Positions 11,367-24,462 of a DNA stretch of 64,000 nt are shown here, in pieces. Every line of letters starts with the position of its first letter. Position 1 is the first letter of the stretch. The notes under the pieces were generated by a model, which searched no databases, was not told where the DNA came from, and saw only the letters and a list, made by a program, of their open reading frames with translations. Source of the DNA: Cryptomeria japonica (lineage: Eukaryota > Streptophyta > Pinopsida > Cupressales > Cupressaceae); NCBI RefSeq assembly GCF_030272615.1, contig NC_081415.1:602971644-603035643 (forward strand). Direction: 5' to 3'. A program made the translations under genes and the position numbers.

Positions 11367-12135
11367 TGTGGCAGGTGATGTGGTAGCCAAATCACCTATT
11401 TTGTTTGTATTTCTAAAACTTTTCTCTCCTGCTCAATTTTCTTCAGGCAGAATATTTTTTTACAAAAATCGAAAAATACCCTTTTGTAGAGCTCAAAGTG
11501 ACGAATCTAGACATACAATTTTTTTAGTATTTTGATTAATTTTAATATTTTTTATCAATTCAATATTGTGAGTTGGTTTTTAAAGTTCAAAAAGAAGTTA
11601 ATGAGAAATTTAAAAAAAAAATTAAATGATATTAAAAAAGTTTTAAAAATATATTTTTCACTAGATGAGAGAATCTTCTCCAAAAGGGTATAATTTTTTT
11701 TTGATAATCATAAACTTAGTAGACAAAAGGTGGCGTCGAATGAAAAATACCAAATTTAGCTATGTTGGACTAAAAAATATTATTACAAGAAAAATATACA
11801 TCAAAATTTAATTTTTTTAACATTGCATATACATGTCCTTTATTTGGAAAATTAAAATTAAAAAAATGAGTTCGTTTTCATTTTGTTTGGTGATGTCGAC
11901 TAGAACTCCTGATTTTTTAGCATTTTTCAAAAATAAAAAATCTCTTTGAATATATAAAGCAAATGTTAGATTTTTTAACCAAATTTTAAAAAAGTAATAG
12001 ACAAATTTCAATGATATTTCTATATTTAATCATTTTACATCATTTTGAAATTCAATATATAAATGTCACTTTTATGCAGTCAAAGTTAAATGGTTTTAGA
12101 TGTGTTGGACACTCCCTTTATAAAAGTGTGACACA
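11367..12135. other. AT-rich spacer within Gypsy remnant G1
   Basis: Low-complexity AT-rich DNA with many A and T runs and no credible frame. It probably lies within or beside an old insertion that carries the inverted repeat at 11202-11366. Confidence 0.5.
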
Positions 12136-12580
12136 ACATTGTTCTTTTACCCTCGTGGTCTAGGATTCAATATTACCTCCAAGTATGGATACAAAGGAAA
12201 TGGTCTTGGGCACATGGGTCAAGGAGTTAAGATCCCATTGGAATAAAAACTGTGCTCTTTTACAATGGATTTAAGTTACATAGCTTCTCCTTTATCTTCA
12301 TCCCCTCCATTGTCTAATGTTCCTATGTCTTCTTATTGTGAATACAAACATTTCTCTAGAAGAGAAAGTGTTGCTTATTTGTCCTCATCCTTTATCTAAT
12401 GAAGAGCTTATTTTGTTTAGGCTTCTTAAAGCCCACTTGATTACTCTTCCTCCTATAAATAAGACGTTTCATAAGGATGATAAAGAAAAAAATTCTTTTT
12501 GTGCATATCATCAAGTGCTTGGTCATTCCACTAGTGAATGTAAGACCTTGAGGGATAAGATATAACTTTATCAATTAGGT
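12136..12580 (+). pseudogene. Gypsy G1 G-patch and gag-type CCHC remnants
   Basis: About 12180-12240 encodes a G-patch-like stretch (YGYKGNGLGHMGQGVKIP), which Tat-lineage Gypsy elements carry after protease. In another frame, 12317-12565 encodes FCAYHQVLGHSTSECKTLRD, which resembles the knuckle-like end of Tat gag (compare YYDYHWNKGHNINNC in G2 near 50890). Gag normally precedes protease, so the order here (protease, G-patch, gag end) is scrambled. Element E starts at 12581. Confidence 0.5.
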
Positions 12581-13216
12581 TGTTGGTTCCCAAAACCATA
12601 GATGGCGAAACCCTAAAACTATTCCAAGCTTTATGATTAGGTTTAACACTGATTTTGACCAATGAACAAGGATCAACCTTAGATAGGATTGATTTCTCCT
12701 ACATGTTGGTTCTACTAGACCTAGGCGGCTATACCTCTCAATAATTTAAGAAGACTTTCAAATTCTTGTATAATTATAATGAAAACCTTCTTAAATCTAT
12801 CTCAAATTGCAATGAATATTTGAAATAGACAAACTAAGTTTATTTCTTCTACTTCTACCACTAAAAACGAAGAGATAAAATTAAATTTTAATAAAAGATC
12901 TTAAAAAATAGTTAAGAGTGGTGTCTTTCCTATAGGGAAACAGAGTACATTCACATCCACCTCTTGATTGTTATTCAAACTACTTTGCACTCTAATTGCT
13001 TATGTATTGCATAAACATACATTAGTGTAATGTTAACAAGTTCTTCTTCTTCTTAATCCACTCGATTCTTCCAACTGTTGTAACATTATTTTAATTCTAT
13101 TTTGTACAACCAATTAGTTTTATTACTTAGAGAAAGAAAGCTACTTTCAGAAATCAAAATTATCTTTCATAAACAATCTTAAACAATTAGGAAAAAATCA
13201 GACTATAAACAACCAT
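12581..13216 (-). repeat. R3 copy 1 (probable 3' LTR of element E)
   Basis: It starts TGTTGGTTCCCAAAACCATAG on the plus strand and matches 24463-25116 along about 640 bp, including the 'AAGCTTTATGATTAGGTTTAACACT' region and a shared end near CAACCATATAAC. Its far end beyond 13216 could not be set, because copy 2 is interrupted there. Confidence 0.75.
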
Positions 13217-14422
13217 ATAACATATATTAATTTTAACCATGCAAGTAATTGAGAGTAGAATAGGATTTTGTATTCTATAATTCCCACTGCAAGAAAAGTA
13301 CAATAGTCTTTTTTATGCCACCACCTTTTTGAATCTTTTTTTTCTATGTCCTCTTTTTTTAGTCTTGGTTTCTCCCTTATATGCAAAATAGGAGAAGCAA
13401 CAAGCTTCAGACCATTACAAGATAACTATTGAAAAATGGAATGGCATGCCCTTTCATTAATTTAAACAAATCCTAAATAAAATATTTGAAAGGTTTGTAA
13501 ATTAAAACAAATGTTAAAATAAAACATAGGAATAGCAAGTGAACATAAGTGTGCTCATTGTCATTATCTTGCGAGTAGCAACCCATGATGTGTTTTTCCT
13601 TATCAACAATTGAAGGAATATTCTGGTGTTTATATGTGTTGAAGAAATCAATATATTATTTTATTCTTGGTTCCTCTGCATGAATATACTTAACTTCCTC
13701 AATCACATTTATCACCACTATTTCTATGGCTTTGATAGTAGGGGGATTTTGATCTCTCTATAATAACTTTCATAGTGTAATCAATGTATGATGTACAAAT
13801 TGCCACCTCTTGGACAATGATTAGAAAATGGACTTGTTTCCTACCAACACTTCTAAGGCTTTGAATTATTCATATATCTTGTATATACATCATTTATCTT
13901 GTCCATGATATACTTTTCTCTATGCACCAATATCTTTCAAATACAAAAAGTGTCTCTTGTGATATTTTCAACTTCTTGTCCTCATTCACCTTCCTCAATT
14001 TGGCAATTTTATTTTCATACTTCATTCTCTTTGCAATCCTCTTTTTAGTGTCAACACTTGAATCAATGGGATTTTGTGGTGCATGGTAATGATTGACTAG
14101 TTATTTACTCTCGCTTGCCTCTCCACCTTTCAAGTCATCTTTTAATTTAACATTTTCAATATACAACTTATTTATTTCCTCAATTGTATAAATTTGAATT
14201 TTCTCATACTCAAGTAATTTATGTTTCATATTCTTTACAACATCCCTAGTAAACATAGCATAATGCATTGTCATGGTGGTTGCCTCTAATGGGGAGGTAT
14301 CTTTAAGAATTTTCAATATTGTAGCTCCCTAGGTCTCTTGGACCATGTCCACCAGTTTTGGCTTGATTGTACTTTTAAATCTTAGCCATACTGCTAGTGT
14401 TTCTTTTTTGGGGTTATATCCC
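13217..14422 (-). pseudogene. Broken coiled-coil protein remnants of element E (minus)
   Basis: On the minus strand, 14316-14101 is an open stretch of 71 codons rich in Lys, Glu and Leu (for example KHKLLEYEKIQIYTIEEINK), probably coiled coil. Upstream in the same direction is KETLAVWLRFKSTIKPKLV (about 14405-14350). Similar charged fragments in several frames run down to about 13200, with many stops. Element C splits the region at 14422/23873. It could be a gag or ORF2-like protein of E. I do not recognise a family. Confidence 0.35.
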
Positions 14423-17400
14423 TATTGAAATCAAGGGGACACGGAGAGGGAGGGGGGGTGAATTAGTGTTTACCAAATTTAAGCTTTAATGATCTAATAT
14501 TTTAGGCACTTAATCTAGATAAATAAAAGTAAAGTGCAGAAACAAAAACCCAAGATCAACAATACCATAACACCAAGATTTTTATGTGAAAACCTGGTTA
14601 AGAGAAAAACCACGGTGGGAACCCACCCACAATGAGATTGTTGGCATTGTGTTTTCATTGATGTCAACCGATATAGAAGGACACTCGATATGGGAAAATT
14701 GTTGATGAGCAGTCATTGATATCAAATAGTCTAGTAGGTCACCAGTATAGTCCATCACTGGTAAGGAGAGGATGTCAACTAGTAATTGATGTGTCGATAG
14801 TGAGTGGTTTCCAATCGACAAGCTTACGACCAGTATACAAGTAGGTTGAGAAAGATGCTTGGATGTTGATTGTGATGAAGAGGAGGAATGTTATCAAGAG
14901 TCACATCAACACTAGAGGAGAAGTATGTACTGGTCATCGGTATGATATGTGGATGTCAAACAATAAGACTCGCTCCAGATAAAGATGCAGTCACTATTTG
15001 GAGAGTTGACTGACAGTGAATGTGCCCCAACTGGATCAGAAAGAGCTGGCATGTTGTGCCACCAAGACAAAGAAGGAAGAGTAAAGAAGTGATGGGTTTG
15101 TCACTTTGACAAATCGAATGAGATATGGTTCGGGTTGATGATGAAGAAGGAAAGTCTGAGTAGTTGTAGATAGAGAGTGCAACTAGTATGCAGATACCTC
15201 AGAAGTAAATAGCTAAAGGTTGATGACATGATATCATCAAGGGTGCCTACCATTAAGATAGCAATGAGGCTAAGTGATGTTCTCCCACCTGATAAAGATG
15301 AGCATGCTATGGATAGGCATGTTCAATGAATGGTTAAGGTGTCCCACTGACAGAGTAACAAAGTGTAGACATGATGGTCAACCGAAAAAGTGTGAGATAC
15401 TGACAGGGTTAAAGAACCGGCAAAAGAACCCGGTAATGGAGTTGATCAGTGATCCCATCCATACCAACACAGGGGCCACATGGAGGTGATGTTGCATGCA
15501 TGCACAGGTTGGCTTGTTGAGTTGGTAAAGTGTTAGGCAGTGAGGTAGATGGTGACAGGTCAACATTTATGTCGACTACGTGATTCATGGAATGTGGAGC
15601 AGAGTTTTGGGGCTTGAGGTCAAATGGACAACAGAGATCTAGAACAAACTACTTGAGAAGATTGAGGTAGGTAAAGGGAACTGTAAAACCATTCTTGGTG
15701 ATCAACCATGAAATCAGCTGATAGGTTAAATGCACACTACTAAATGAGGAAGGCATGTTCTGGAAGGTACGACAATGGCAGGATTGATTGATATGTTGCA
15801 GTTTATCAATCAAGGTGATTAGATTTGATAAGATCTGATTGGATTTTTTTTTGTCTTGGGGTCAATGAAGAAACCCTAACTGCCCAAAATTTGAATTGGA
15901 TTTTGGCAAGAAAGCCACTATATAAATATGCAAGCCAAAATTGATGATTGTTGCCACTGGATGAGAGGGTATTGTTGCTGAAGAATTAAAACTAGTCAAG
16001 TGCTCACCAAGAAGAAGAAGAAGAAGAAGAGAGTGAGTGTGAGGAAGAATAGGGTTGAAGTGTTCAATCAACAATTAAGAGAGAGAACCGACAGTCAGTC
16101 ATTAAGTCTGACAAAGAAGTGAACTAGTAGTGACAGAATTGGCAGAGAAGAGTTGTAAAAGATTGTAGAGAAGGCAAGAAAAGAATCGACAAAGTGTAGT
16201 GTTGGTGGAGAGTAGCAGTGTAACAGAGAGAAGAGTGAACCGACAGAGAGAAGAACTGGTAGAGAGCTTAACAGACAAAGTATAAGAAGATACTAAATTG
16301 GTGAAGGTGCATTGAAGAGAAAGTTGCATCAAGAGATTGTGTTGTAGCTGAGAAGTGACTAGAGAACCGATAGAGAATATGAGAGAGAAGAACCGGTAAA
16401 CAGATTTGCAGAAGAGTTACAAAGTTCATTTGTTACATGGCTATTTATTTTGTAATTGATTATGTCTATTAAAGATCACTGATTTGGAGCTCGATGTAGG
16501 GGTTGTAACTCCTTGGGTTGGTGCCCTAAAAATTGAAATCAGAGATTCATTGTGAGGCTGCATTGGAGCAGTAGACTCCAATAGTATTTCTCACCAAGGT
16601 TTTTCCCATGTTGGGTTTTCCTCATATATGCTGGTGTTATGTGATGTCCCTTTTATGTGTGATTTTGTTTGTGTTAGTCTCCCCTCTAACCGGTAAGTTA
16701 TATTTTTGTTAGATTTGATAACTGGTATACACACATAGGATACATAAAGGGAAAAGTTTGTGAACCACTGATTCACCCACCTCTCAATGGTACATTGTGT
16801 CTAACAAAGATAATACCCTATTAGAAGTAAATGAAATATTATAATTGGGAATGCACATACATTCAGGCTCACTTCCTAGAGCTCACTTCTCAATTACAAG
16901 AAACCTAGAAAGGCTACAACCCTAAGGGAAGGCTCACTATCTTACAAGAAGTCTCACTGACTTACAAAAGCATTAAGACAACAATCCAATTTACATGAAG
17001 TACAAAATGAGCATCTGCATATGCCTAAGTATAGTTTCAGTTAAGCACAAAAACATATGATCACATTCTGCTCTACTACTCTATGATGTTCTGATATCCT
17101 GCAATATACCAGAGCACCAATATTCCAATTTTGCATGTGTAAATGTGCAAAATTTCTCATACATGCTTCGCACATGAACATCAATCCTCCAAATGATCAA
17201 ATCAATCAGTCTAATATATCTGTAATAATAAATTAGATCAATTACATGTCGGCCCAAAAACAACATAAAACACAAATGAAACATGTTAATCAAGTTGGCT
17301 CAAATGTGATAAAAAAATCAAGCAAACCAAAATAAAATGCCCATACGCTTCCCATGTGATGACTCAACAACCTTGACCATGCAAAAAACTGCTAAAATCA

Positions 17401-17758
17401 CTTTTCACTATCCACACACATAATCTTCACATGTTATAACCAATGAACATTGTTCTACTAGAAAACTATCTACCGAATCTTTTGACTTACTCAAAATATA
17501 TCACCGGATACCAGAAACCTGGAACTATGCATATCACACGACCACAATGCTTTACCAAGATCTTCAACAACAAATACTCAATGCAATAGAATCACCAACC
17601 ACAACACTATATTTTATCTGATGGCCTATTCTTCTCACCAGACATTATCGAACCTCAAACATGAGCAGTGGATTGGATATCTAACTCAAGTTGCCAATCT
17701 AACTCAATTTTCCATCAATGACAACATCTAATCATAAATGTAGTTTATCTTTCCAACA
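14423..17758 (-). repeat. 3' LTR of element C, interrupted by a solo LTR2
   Basis: The LTR's own parts are 14423-14638 and about 16812-17758 (about 1.16 kb). They match 22688-23872 in order, including 'AGTAAAGTGCA' and 'GAAACC' blocks and the ACCCACAATGAGA point where LTR2 inserted. The termini read TATTG... and ...CAACA on the plus strand. Confidence 0.8.
14639..16806 (+). mobile_element. LTR2-b: solo LTR inserted in the left LTR of element C
   Basis: It starts TGTTGGCATTGTG and ends GTCTAACA (2,168 bp). The flanking duplication is GAGAT (14634-14638) and AAGAT (16807-16811), one mismatch. The uninterrupted site is visible in the other LTR of C (AATGAGATAATACCC, near 22894-22908). No interior follows, so this is a solo LTR left by recombination. 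Confidence 0.85.
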
Positions 17759-18000
17759 ATATCCCCCTTTGGCATTGATGGAAACACTCGGTGAAAAATG
17801 ACTATGTCAGACCAATACCAAGATATATACATTGCACTAAGAATCTAATTTCCAACCTCTAAGGAATCAAAGATATCCCCCTAAGATCAACATTTTTCAT
17901 TCATCTCTTCTCCCCCTTTGAAATCAATCAAAAAGGTATGGAACCAGAACTAAAAATACTATTTACATATGTACATACTCACAAAAATTTGAATATATCA
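17759..18000 (-). other. Polypurine tract and 3' untranslated segment of element C
   Basis: On the minus strand, GATGCCAAAGGGGG runs to the LTR start (plus: ATCCCCCTTTGGCATTGATG at 17761-17780). A second similar block (CTCCCCCTTTGA) lies at about 17910. This is the same double-block layout as in elements A and B. Confidence 0.6.
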
Positions 18001-21000
18001 GCATAAGAATTATTTAATGATCGGGAGGCTATCCCTAATTTTTTGCATATTCTCCAACATGGTTATGAACCCACTAAACAAGTAATATTTTTCCTCTTAA
18101 GCCTTTACATCATCTAGGTCACCGCTGGCTAGAGCATCTTGATTATATTTGAGAGAATTAAACATAATGTCCAACTTAGGAGTAATGATACTAATGACTT
18201 CACCAACTCTTCCAATTATTCTCTCCCGGTCATGGTTTAGGCTTCCAATTTTTACAAGTAGAGATATTTTCTCATTCTCATGACTTCTTAATGATTATGA
18301 CAGGCAATCAACTAACTGAGATATGTGTTCAAGCTTGTTCTCATACACCTTAGACTTCATCTCAATATTTGCAGTGAACTTGTTCAAGGATAGACATTAT
18401 TATACAAGTTACCACCTTTGGATAATGCATCTTGAAATATCTTCATACATTCTCCTAATGTGGCTCTATCTTTGGTGATCATCCTTTTCAATTTTCAAAT
18501 TCTTTTTACATTAAATTTGTTTTGAACATTTTCTTCAACAATTTTTAAAAAAGATTCAAAATATTTATCTGTAGAATTAATTAAACTCTTTAATTTCTCA
18601 GATGAGGTTCCCTAAGTATCCTTTTGAAACGAAGGCATTAATTTCTCCAAAATAGTGGTTGCTAGACTTAGCAACAAACTGTCTTCAGTATGAGATTTCA
18701 AAAGATCTTCACTAGCTTTGGCTTGAGAAAATGATGCAAACTGAAGCTTTTGAATTGGGGACAGAGAGGTAAGATTAATCAGACCATGAATGAATTCTTG
18801 ATCATCAATGACTTGTTTTCCTTTAACTATTTTAGTAGTGTCTTTTTCCTTAGATTTAACCTCAACCTTGTCCTTTCATTCCTTTTCTTTCCCTATATCT
18901 TCTTATGTAACTTCTCCTAGCACACTGACCTCTACATGTTCATCAGTCTTGACTTCTAGAATAGAAGTATCATTTTCTATTTTCTCAGCTTCCGGATTGA
19001 ACAGGAATGTCTTGTCATGTTCTTTCATATGAGATTCTTCTTGATCTTTATCCTTGTTTCCCTCATAGTGATTATCTAACATAAATTTTGTCAAAATATT
19101 TTCAGTCTCCTTTGCAACCTCATCTATATTCCCTAACATTATTTTATTCACCCTGTGTTGACTCCTGAATTTATTCTTTGCTAGCATAAGCAATCTATCT
19201 ATTTCCTCCTTAGAGATAACTGAACATAAATTTACCAACACATATTCTTTTAGTCTCTCATCTTCCTTATTTGTTGTCAGCCTTCTAGCATGCAAAGTGT
19301 CCTACAAGCTCTTGGGTATTACTTTCATTAATTCAATTAGGGATTTACTATATACATTTAGATATTCTACAATAGCCTCTTCTAGCGTTCTCTTTCTAGA
19401 TTCATCAAAATTGTCACACCACTCTGATAGTGGCTTCACGTTACCATTCTTAAAAACTTCATTAACAATCTATTCTAATGTTATGGGAGGCATAATGGTG
19501 AAATTTCTTTGTTTTAATGCTCCATCAAACTCAAATACCTTAGATTTCTTACCAGATTTGCTTCCACCAGATGGTTTTTATTCCATAACTTTAGCATCTT
19601 TAGAAGATTTGTCCTTCACCTCCTTCACAACTTCATCAGAATTAGTTTCTTCATCATCCACAGTCACAAATTTGACTAGCTTCCTCTTCTTTTCACCACA
19701 AGGTGACTTGATTGAAAATTTAGGTTTGCTTGCTGGCTTTGCAAGACCGGAGGAGGAAGTTGTGCCTCTAGATTTCCTTTTCTTAGGCTTGGGCACTTTT
19801 GGTCTTGATTCCTTCTTCACATTCTACTCAGAGAGAATGTTCTCTTGTCTAGTTTTTTAGATGGCTTCCTTTTTTATCCCCATACATTTTGCAAAAGCGT
19901 CTACCTCCTTCCTCACCTTCTTCTATATTACAAGATTTTTGAACTACTGATGAAGTTTTAAGCTTTAATCCTTATATGTTCTAGATATTTCCTCATTAGG
20001 ATTGACCAGTTGGTTCAACATATGTTATGCATATAGTTCAAAAATATATCCATTAAACTCATAGCCCATTGGCATAATCCATGTAGTTTGGGGCTCCACA
20101 GCTTTCATCAAACATTGGTCTATATCTACCATAAAGAATATGGTGTCCTGATATTTCTCTAAAACAATTTTAGGGTTTCTTTCCTTTTCATGCATTTCCT
20201 TCATTCTTGAAATAATGCCAGAGATTCTTATTCCTAGATTTGGAGTCATCGAAGTTGTACAAAAATTATCAGATTTGAACTCCCATAGGTCTATCAAACA
20301 TCCATTGTACTTGCCCAACACCTTGAACTTCATGCATAAATTAGAAAAACAAACATAAAAGAAATATCGTGAACTTGAAAGGATGTTTCTTATTTTCTTT
20401 GATCTTCTTAATATTCTTGATAAACTCACTCTAGAGTAACTCACAAAGATCATATTTCTTTTCTCTCTCATCATTTTATATGCAACATAAATTATTATAC
20501 TGGAAACCAAATTTTCTCTACTAGAATAATAGATTTTATAGCCAATGACCATTGATACAAACCTCATATCATACTCTAGAATATCGTTGATTGTCATTTC
20601 CCTTTTGTCAAATTTTGATCCTCTTGCATTGGACACAATGTCATTCTTCATAGCCTTTAGGGATGGTAGTTCTCCAGTTGCACATAATCCTATCACAAAT
20701 TGAATGACCGACTTGGTAATTTTTTGGGGCATATCCAACCATATAAATTCATCATGAACTCAGCTCAAGATGAACCAGATCTATTCATATTCATAGAACA
20801 TTGAAAACCTGATGAACTGCATAAAATCCTTGTTTTCCAATTGCTGAAATTTTGATTTCAACACTAAACTTTTATCTGCCAAGTGATTATTGTATAGAGT
20901 CAACATTTGTGAGCTACCCAATTCCTCAATATGGAAATGTGTGTATACCCTAATATTTGTAGTATAAAGTAATTCATTGCGCACTGATGAAAATGCACTC

Positions 21001-21104
21001 TTAGGATCATCTTCCATTGAAATGAATGGATGATTCTTGAAGCTCAGATGTACACACTCAGTGATTTCAACAACCAAAGGATTTGCAGTACTAGGTGTTG
21101 TCAT
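18001..21104 (-). pseudogene. ORF2 of element C (degenerate)
   Basis: It starts MTTPSTANPLVVEI at 21104 and runs on through several frames with many stops. It aligns to element B ORF2 at key blocks: VHDEFIWLDMPQKITK (B: VHGEFLWLDVIHKITK); MRFVSMVIGYK (B: VRFISMILGYK); and MKAVEPQTTWIMPMGYEFNG (B: MEAVIPRIVWVIEMGYEIDD). A basic stretch KKESRPKVPKPKKRKSRG (about 19810) takes the place of B's Lys/Arg-rich segment. The longest open pieces are 20738-20025 and 19295-18903. The N-terminal hundred residues hardly match B. The conservation marks these blocks as the core of an unrecognised domain. Confidence 0.65.
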
Positions 21105-21549
21105 CTTACTATATTCAAATTTTAAACTTCAATCGAAAAGAGGGTTTCAGTATTAAATACCTTTCAACTGGATGCAAGATCACACACCAAATATGGATAT
21201 CATATAGAATCTTTGCTAATTATCCTACAGTGCACTCTTGTGCTCTCTCGCTTCGAGTGAAAAGAGAGATGAATGGTTAAATCACCTTTTATCCCTTGCA
21301 TGCCTAACATTTTACTACAATAAATACACTTAACCCTAATACTTTCAGATATTACACTTCACCAAGATCTTTTGTGGATCATCAAGTCTGATTAGAAACT
21401 TCTAGAAAATCATCTGGGGCAATCACACATGTCTTTGCTACCTTCTAGAACTAGGTACAAATATCCAATAGGGGGTTGACATATTTTCATGAAAAACCTC
21501 CCCCTAAGGCTGGATGCCTTAGCCTAGTTACTGGATGAGGTTCCAGCAC

Positions 21550-22660
21550 CAGAAGTAAGTGCAGGCCCACTCATTGAAAATTATCATCACTCTTCTTCAC
21601 CCAAGTCTTCTTCATCCACTCTCTGATCTCTTCACCTTTTTCTTTACCTTTCTCATTTGTCTTTACATTCTTTCTCTTATCTTCCAGACCTCTCCTATTC
21701 ACATTTCTGCTTCTACAATATTTAGCAATGTCACTGGATTTGTTGCAAGCATAGCAAGCAACATTTCCTTGTATAGATCTAAGATTCATCTAGTTTCCCC
21801 TTGATCTGCACTGATTAGCAATATTTCTAAACCTACCACATATATAACATCTGACATTTCTCCTATTGTAAAACTTATTCATCACACTTATGCATACATT
21901 TTCCTTACGTCCATACTTATTGAATTTGAAACATTGACCGGCAAAAGATGGACCGGTATTGTTTATTCTATTTCTGCACTGACTATCCATATGACCAAAT
22001 TTATTGCAAACAAAGAAATTACCATTGATTTTGTGAGCATTATTTTTCCTTACCAGAGGCTTTCTTGAGTTGTTCTCTTGCTGCATTGATTTGGAGCTTT
22101 CGCTTTTGTCATATTCAGGACCTTGTGTATCATTAGGATTCTTCTGACTTGCAAGCATCTCATATAGTTTGGTTGAGCTGATCCAAAACTTTTCTTTGTA
22201 TTCATTTGTAGCTTCAAGGTCAATTTTAAGAAATAGGACATGCTTTTTGAGACCTTTCTCATTTTCTCTAGCATCTTGAAGGTAACTCATCAAATGTCCA
22301 TTCTCATTCTAATTTTTGTAGAATTCTTCAAATTTGTCTTTCAAGGACCGAGCACACTTTTCTTCATTCTTCTTCCTTTCTTAAATCTCCCTTGTTAATT
22401 TTATCAAGACTACAACAATGCTCTGACTTTTTTTCTCTTGAAGTTGATCAACAAGCTCCTTTCTCTTTTCCTTGGACTTGCTCAATTGCACTCCTTTAAT
22501 GTCTGAATGAAATTTTTAGCATCCTTGAGATTCGTTCTCAATTCTCGGACTTTGGATTTGGACTGAGTAAGATCATCAAGTGCAATAAGTAGCTATTGTC
22601 TATGATCACTAGAATCTATTAAGTCACCTTCCCAGATCTCGCTCAAGCTATTAGGATCCT
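21550..22660 (-). pseudogene. Gag-like coiled-coil/CCHC protein of element C
   Basis: On the minus strand, a charged coiled-coil region (22660-22100, several stops) is followed by an open stretch 22293-21790 and, after one TAG, 21789-21571. Four knuckle positions are recognisable but eroded: FFVCNKFGHMDSQC (first Cys to Phe), CFKFNKYGRKENVC (second Cys and His lost), CYICGRFRNIANQC (His lost) and CYACNKSSDIAKYC (His lost). ATNEYKEKFWISSTKLYEML matches A and B (TANEYKDKF...LDDML). None of the knuckles is complete. Confidence 0.7.
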
Positions 22661-22673
22661 TCTGAGGAACTTG

Positions 22674-22685
22674 GCTCTAATACCA
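22674..22685 (-). other. Primer-binding site of element C
   Basis: TGGTATTAGAGC on the minus strand differs by one base from the sites of A and B. It lies 2 bases inside the 5' LTR end. Confidence 0.8.
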
Positions 22686-22687
22686 AT

Positions 22688-23872
22688 TATTGAAGTCAAG
22701 GGAACACTAAGAGTGGGGGGTGAATAAGTTTTTAGCAAATTTAAACTTTAATGATCTAATCTTTTAACCACTCAATGCAGATAAAGAAAAGTAAAGTGCA
22801 TAAACACAAAGCCAAGATAAACAATACCATAACTCCTAGATTTTTACGTGGAAACCCAATTAAGGGGAAAAAACATGGTGGTGACCTACCCACAATGAGA
22901 TAATACCCTATTAGGAGTAAATACAATATTACAATGCGAAATGCACATGCATTCAAGCTCACTGCCTAGAGCTCACTACTCAATTACAAGAAACCCAGAG
23001 AGGCTACAACCTTAATGGAAGGCTCATTTCCTTACAAGAAGTCTCTTTGACTTACAAAATCATTCAAACAACAACCCACTTTACATAAATTATAAAATTA
23101 GTATCTTCATATGCCTGAGTACAGTTTTGGTTAAGCACAAAAACATATGATCACACTCTGCTCTGCTACTGTGCTTTGTTATGATATCCTACAATATCCC
23201 AAAGCACCAATCTTCCAATCATGCACATGAAACTGCATACAATTTCTCATAAACACTTCACACATGACCATCAATTCTCTAAATGATCAAATCAATCACT
23301 CTAATATATCCACAATAACATATTAGATCAATTCCATGTCGGCCCAAGAACTGCATAACACAAATGAAATGTGTTAATCAGGTCATCTCAAATGCGATCA
23401 CAACAATCGAGCAGTCCAAATCAAAATTCCCATACACTTCCCATATGTCGGCTCAACAACTTTGACCATGAAAACAACCGCTAAAATCACTCTGCACAAT
23501 CCGCACACAAAATCTTCACACGCTACAAGCAATGAACACTATTCTACTAGAAAACTATCTATCGGATCTTCTAACTTACTAAAAATATATCACTGGATGC
23601 CACAAACCTGGAATTATGCATATCACATGAACAAAATGATTTACCGAGATCCACAATAGTAAATACTCAACACAATTGAATCACCAACCACAACATTGTA
23701 CATTCTTCTAGATGACCTGTTCTTTGCACCATACCTTACCAGACCTCAAACATGAGCTGCAGATTGGGTATCTAACTCAAGTTCCTAATCTAACTCAAGT
23801 TACCAATTTAACTCAATTTTCCATCAATGACAACATCTGATCATCAATGCAATGTCTCTTGCCAGCAACCTC
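22688..23872 (-). repeat. 5' LTR of element C
   Basis: About 1,185 bp matching the left copy. On the minus strand it ends ...TTCAATA. Its start reads GAGGTTGCTGG where the other copy reads ATTGTTGG, so the terminus is mutated and not a clean TG. The flanking ATCCC duplication fixes the boundary. Confidence 0.75.
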
Positions 23873-24462
23873 ATCCCAATTACTCCTTAGTTCACCTTGT
23901 GATTTTGGTCCAGTGACATTGCACACTTGAGTAAAGCGTAACCTTTAAGAATTTGGAGAAGAAGAGAACCCAAGTTGGGTACTAGGTGTTTGGTGCCCAC
24001 TTCCCAAACTTGGCGTCTAATTTGATGTTTCAACACGAAATTAATTATATACTAATGTAGCTTAGGCCAGAGTCATTTCTTCTTCATATTGTCTTTGGAT
24101 TTCCTATTCAGCTAATGTGATACAACTCACAAGAGGATTATAGTATTGGTTTATTCTTTCTGTTAGTGAATTTATTGATCCATGGATGAAGGAATGGTAT
24201 TATTGTTAGATGTAGTATATGTTAGGGTACTACTTGTATCTTTTTCCCTTTGATTTTTGTTTTTGTTTTTATCCTTCAGTTTAATGTTTATAGGATGAAT
24301 ATGATACCCTTGTTTCATTTACCTCCTTCCAAACATAAAAAATTAAAACTTTTTCGATCTAATTTATACAAAGTTTTGTAGGAGTCGCCACCTCCTTTCT
24401 ATGAAAGAAGAAAAAATCAACATTAATAAATTTTTAAATTGTCCCTAACAGACTCGCCAATA
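23873..24462 (-). other. Interior of element E between element C and the right R3 repeat
   Basis: No intact frame. On the minus strand it holds the putative primer-binding site (24460-24440) and a second GGTGGCGACTCC motif (about 24394-24383). The rest is AT-rich leader-like sequence. Confidence 0.4.

Larger units (their letters stand above)
14423..23872 (-). mobile_element. Element C: diverged member of the two-ORF family (minus strand)
   Basis: It is flanked by perfect 5-bp duplications ATCCC (14418-14422 and 23873-23877). The minus-strand order is 5' LTR 23872-22688, primer site 22685-22674, gag-like frame (about 22650-21550), ORF2 (21104 to about 18000), purine tract (about 17770-17760) and 3' LTR 17758-14423. 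The left LTR contains a solo LTR2 insertion (14639-16806). No RT, integrase or protease is encoded. The proteins are much more degraded than in element B. Confidence 0.8.

Noticed and set aside
11230-11535. 101-codon frame near the inverted repeat
   Set aside because: It starts inside the inverted repeat, has no motif and runs into AT-rich sequence.
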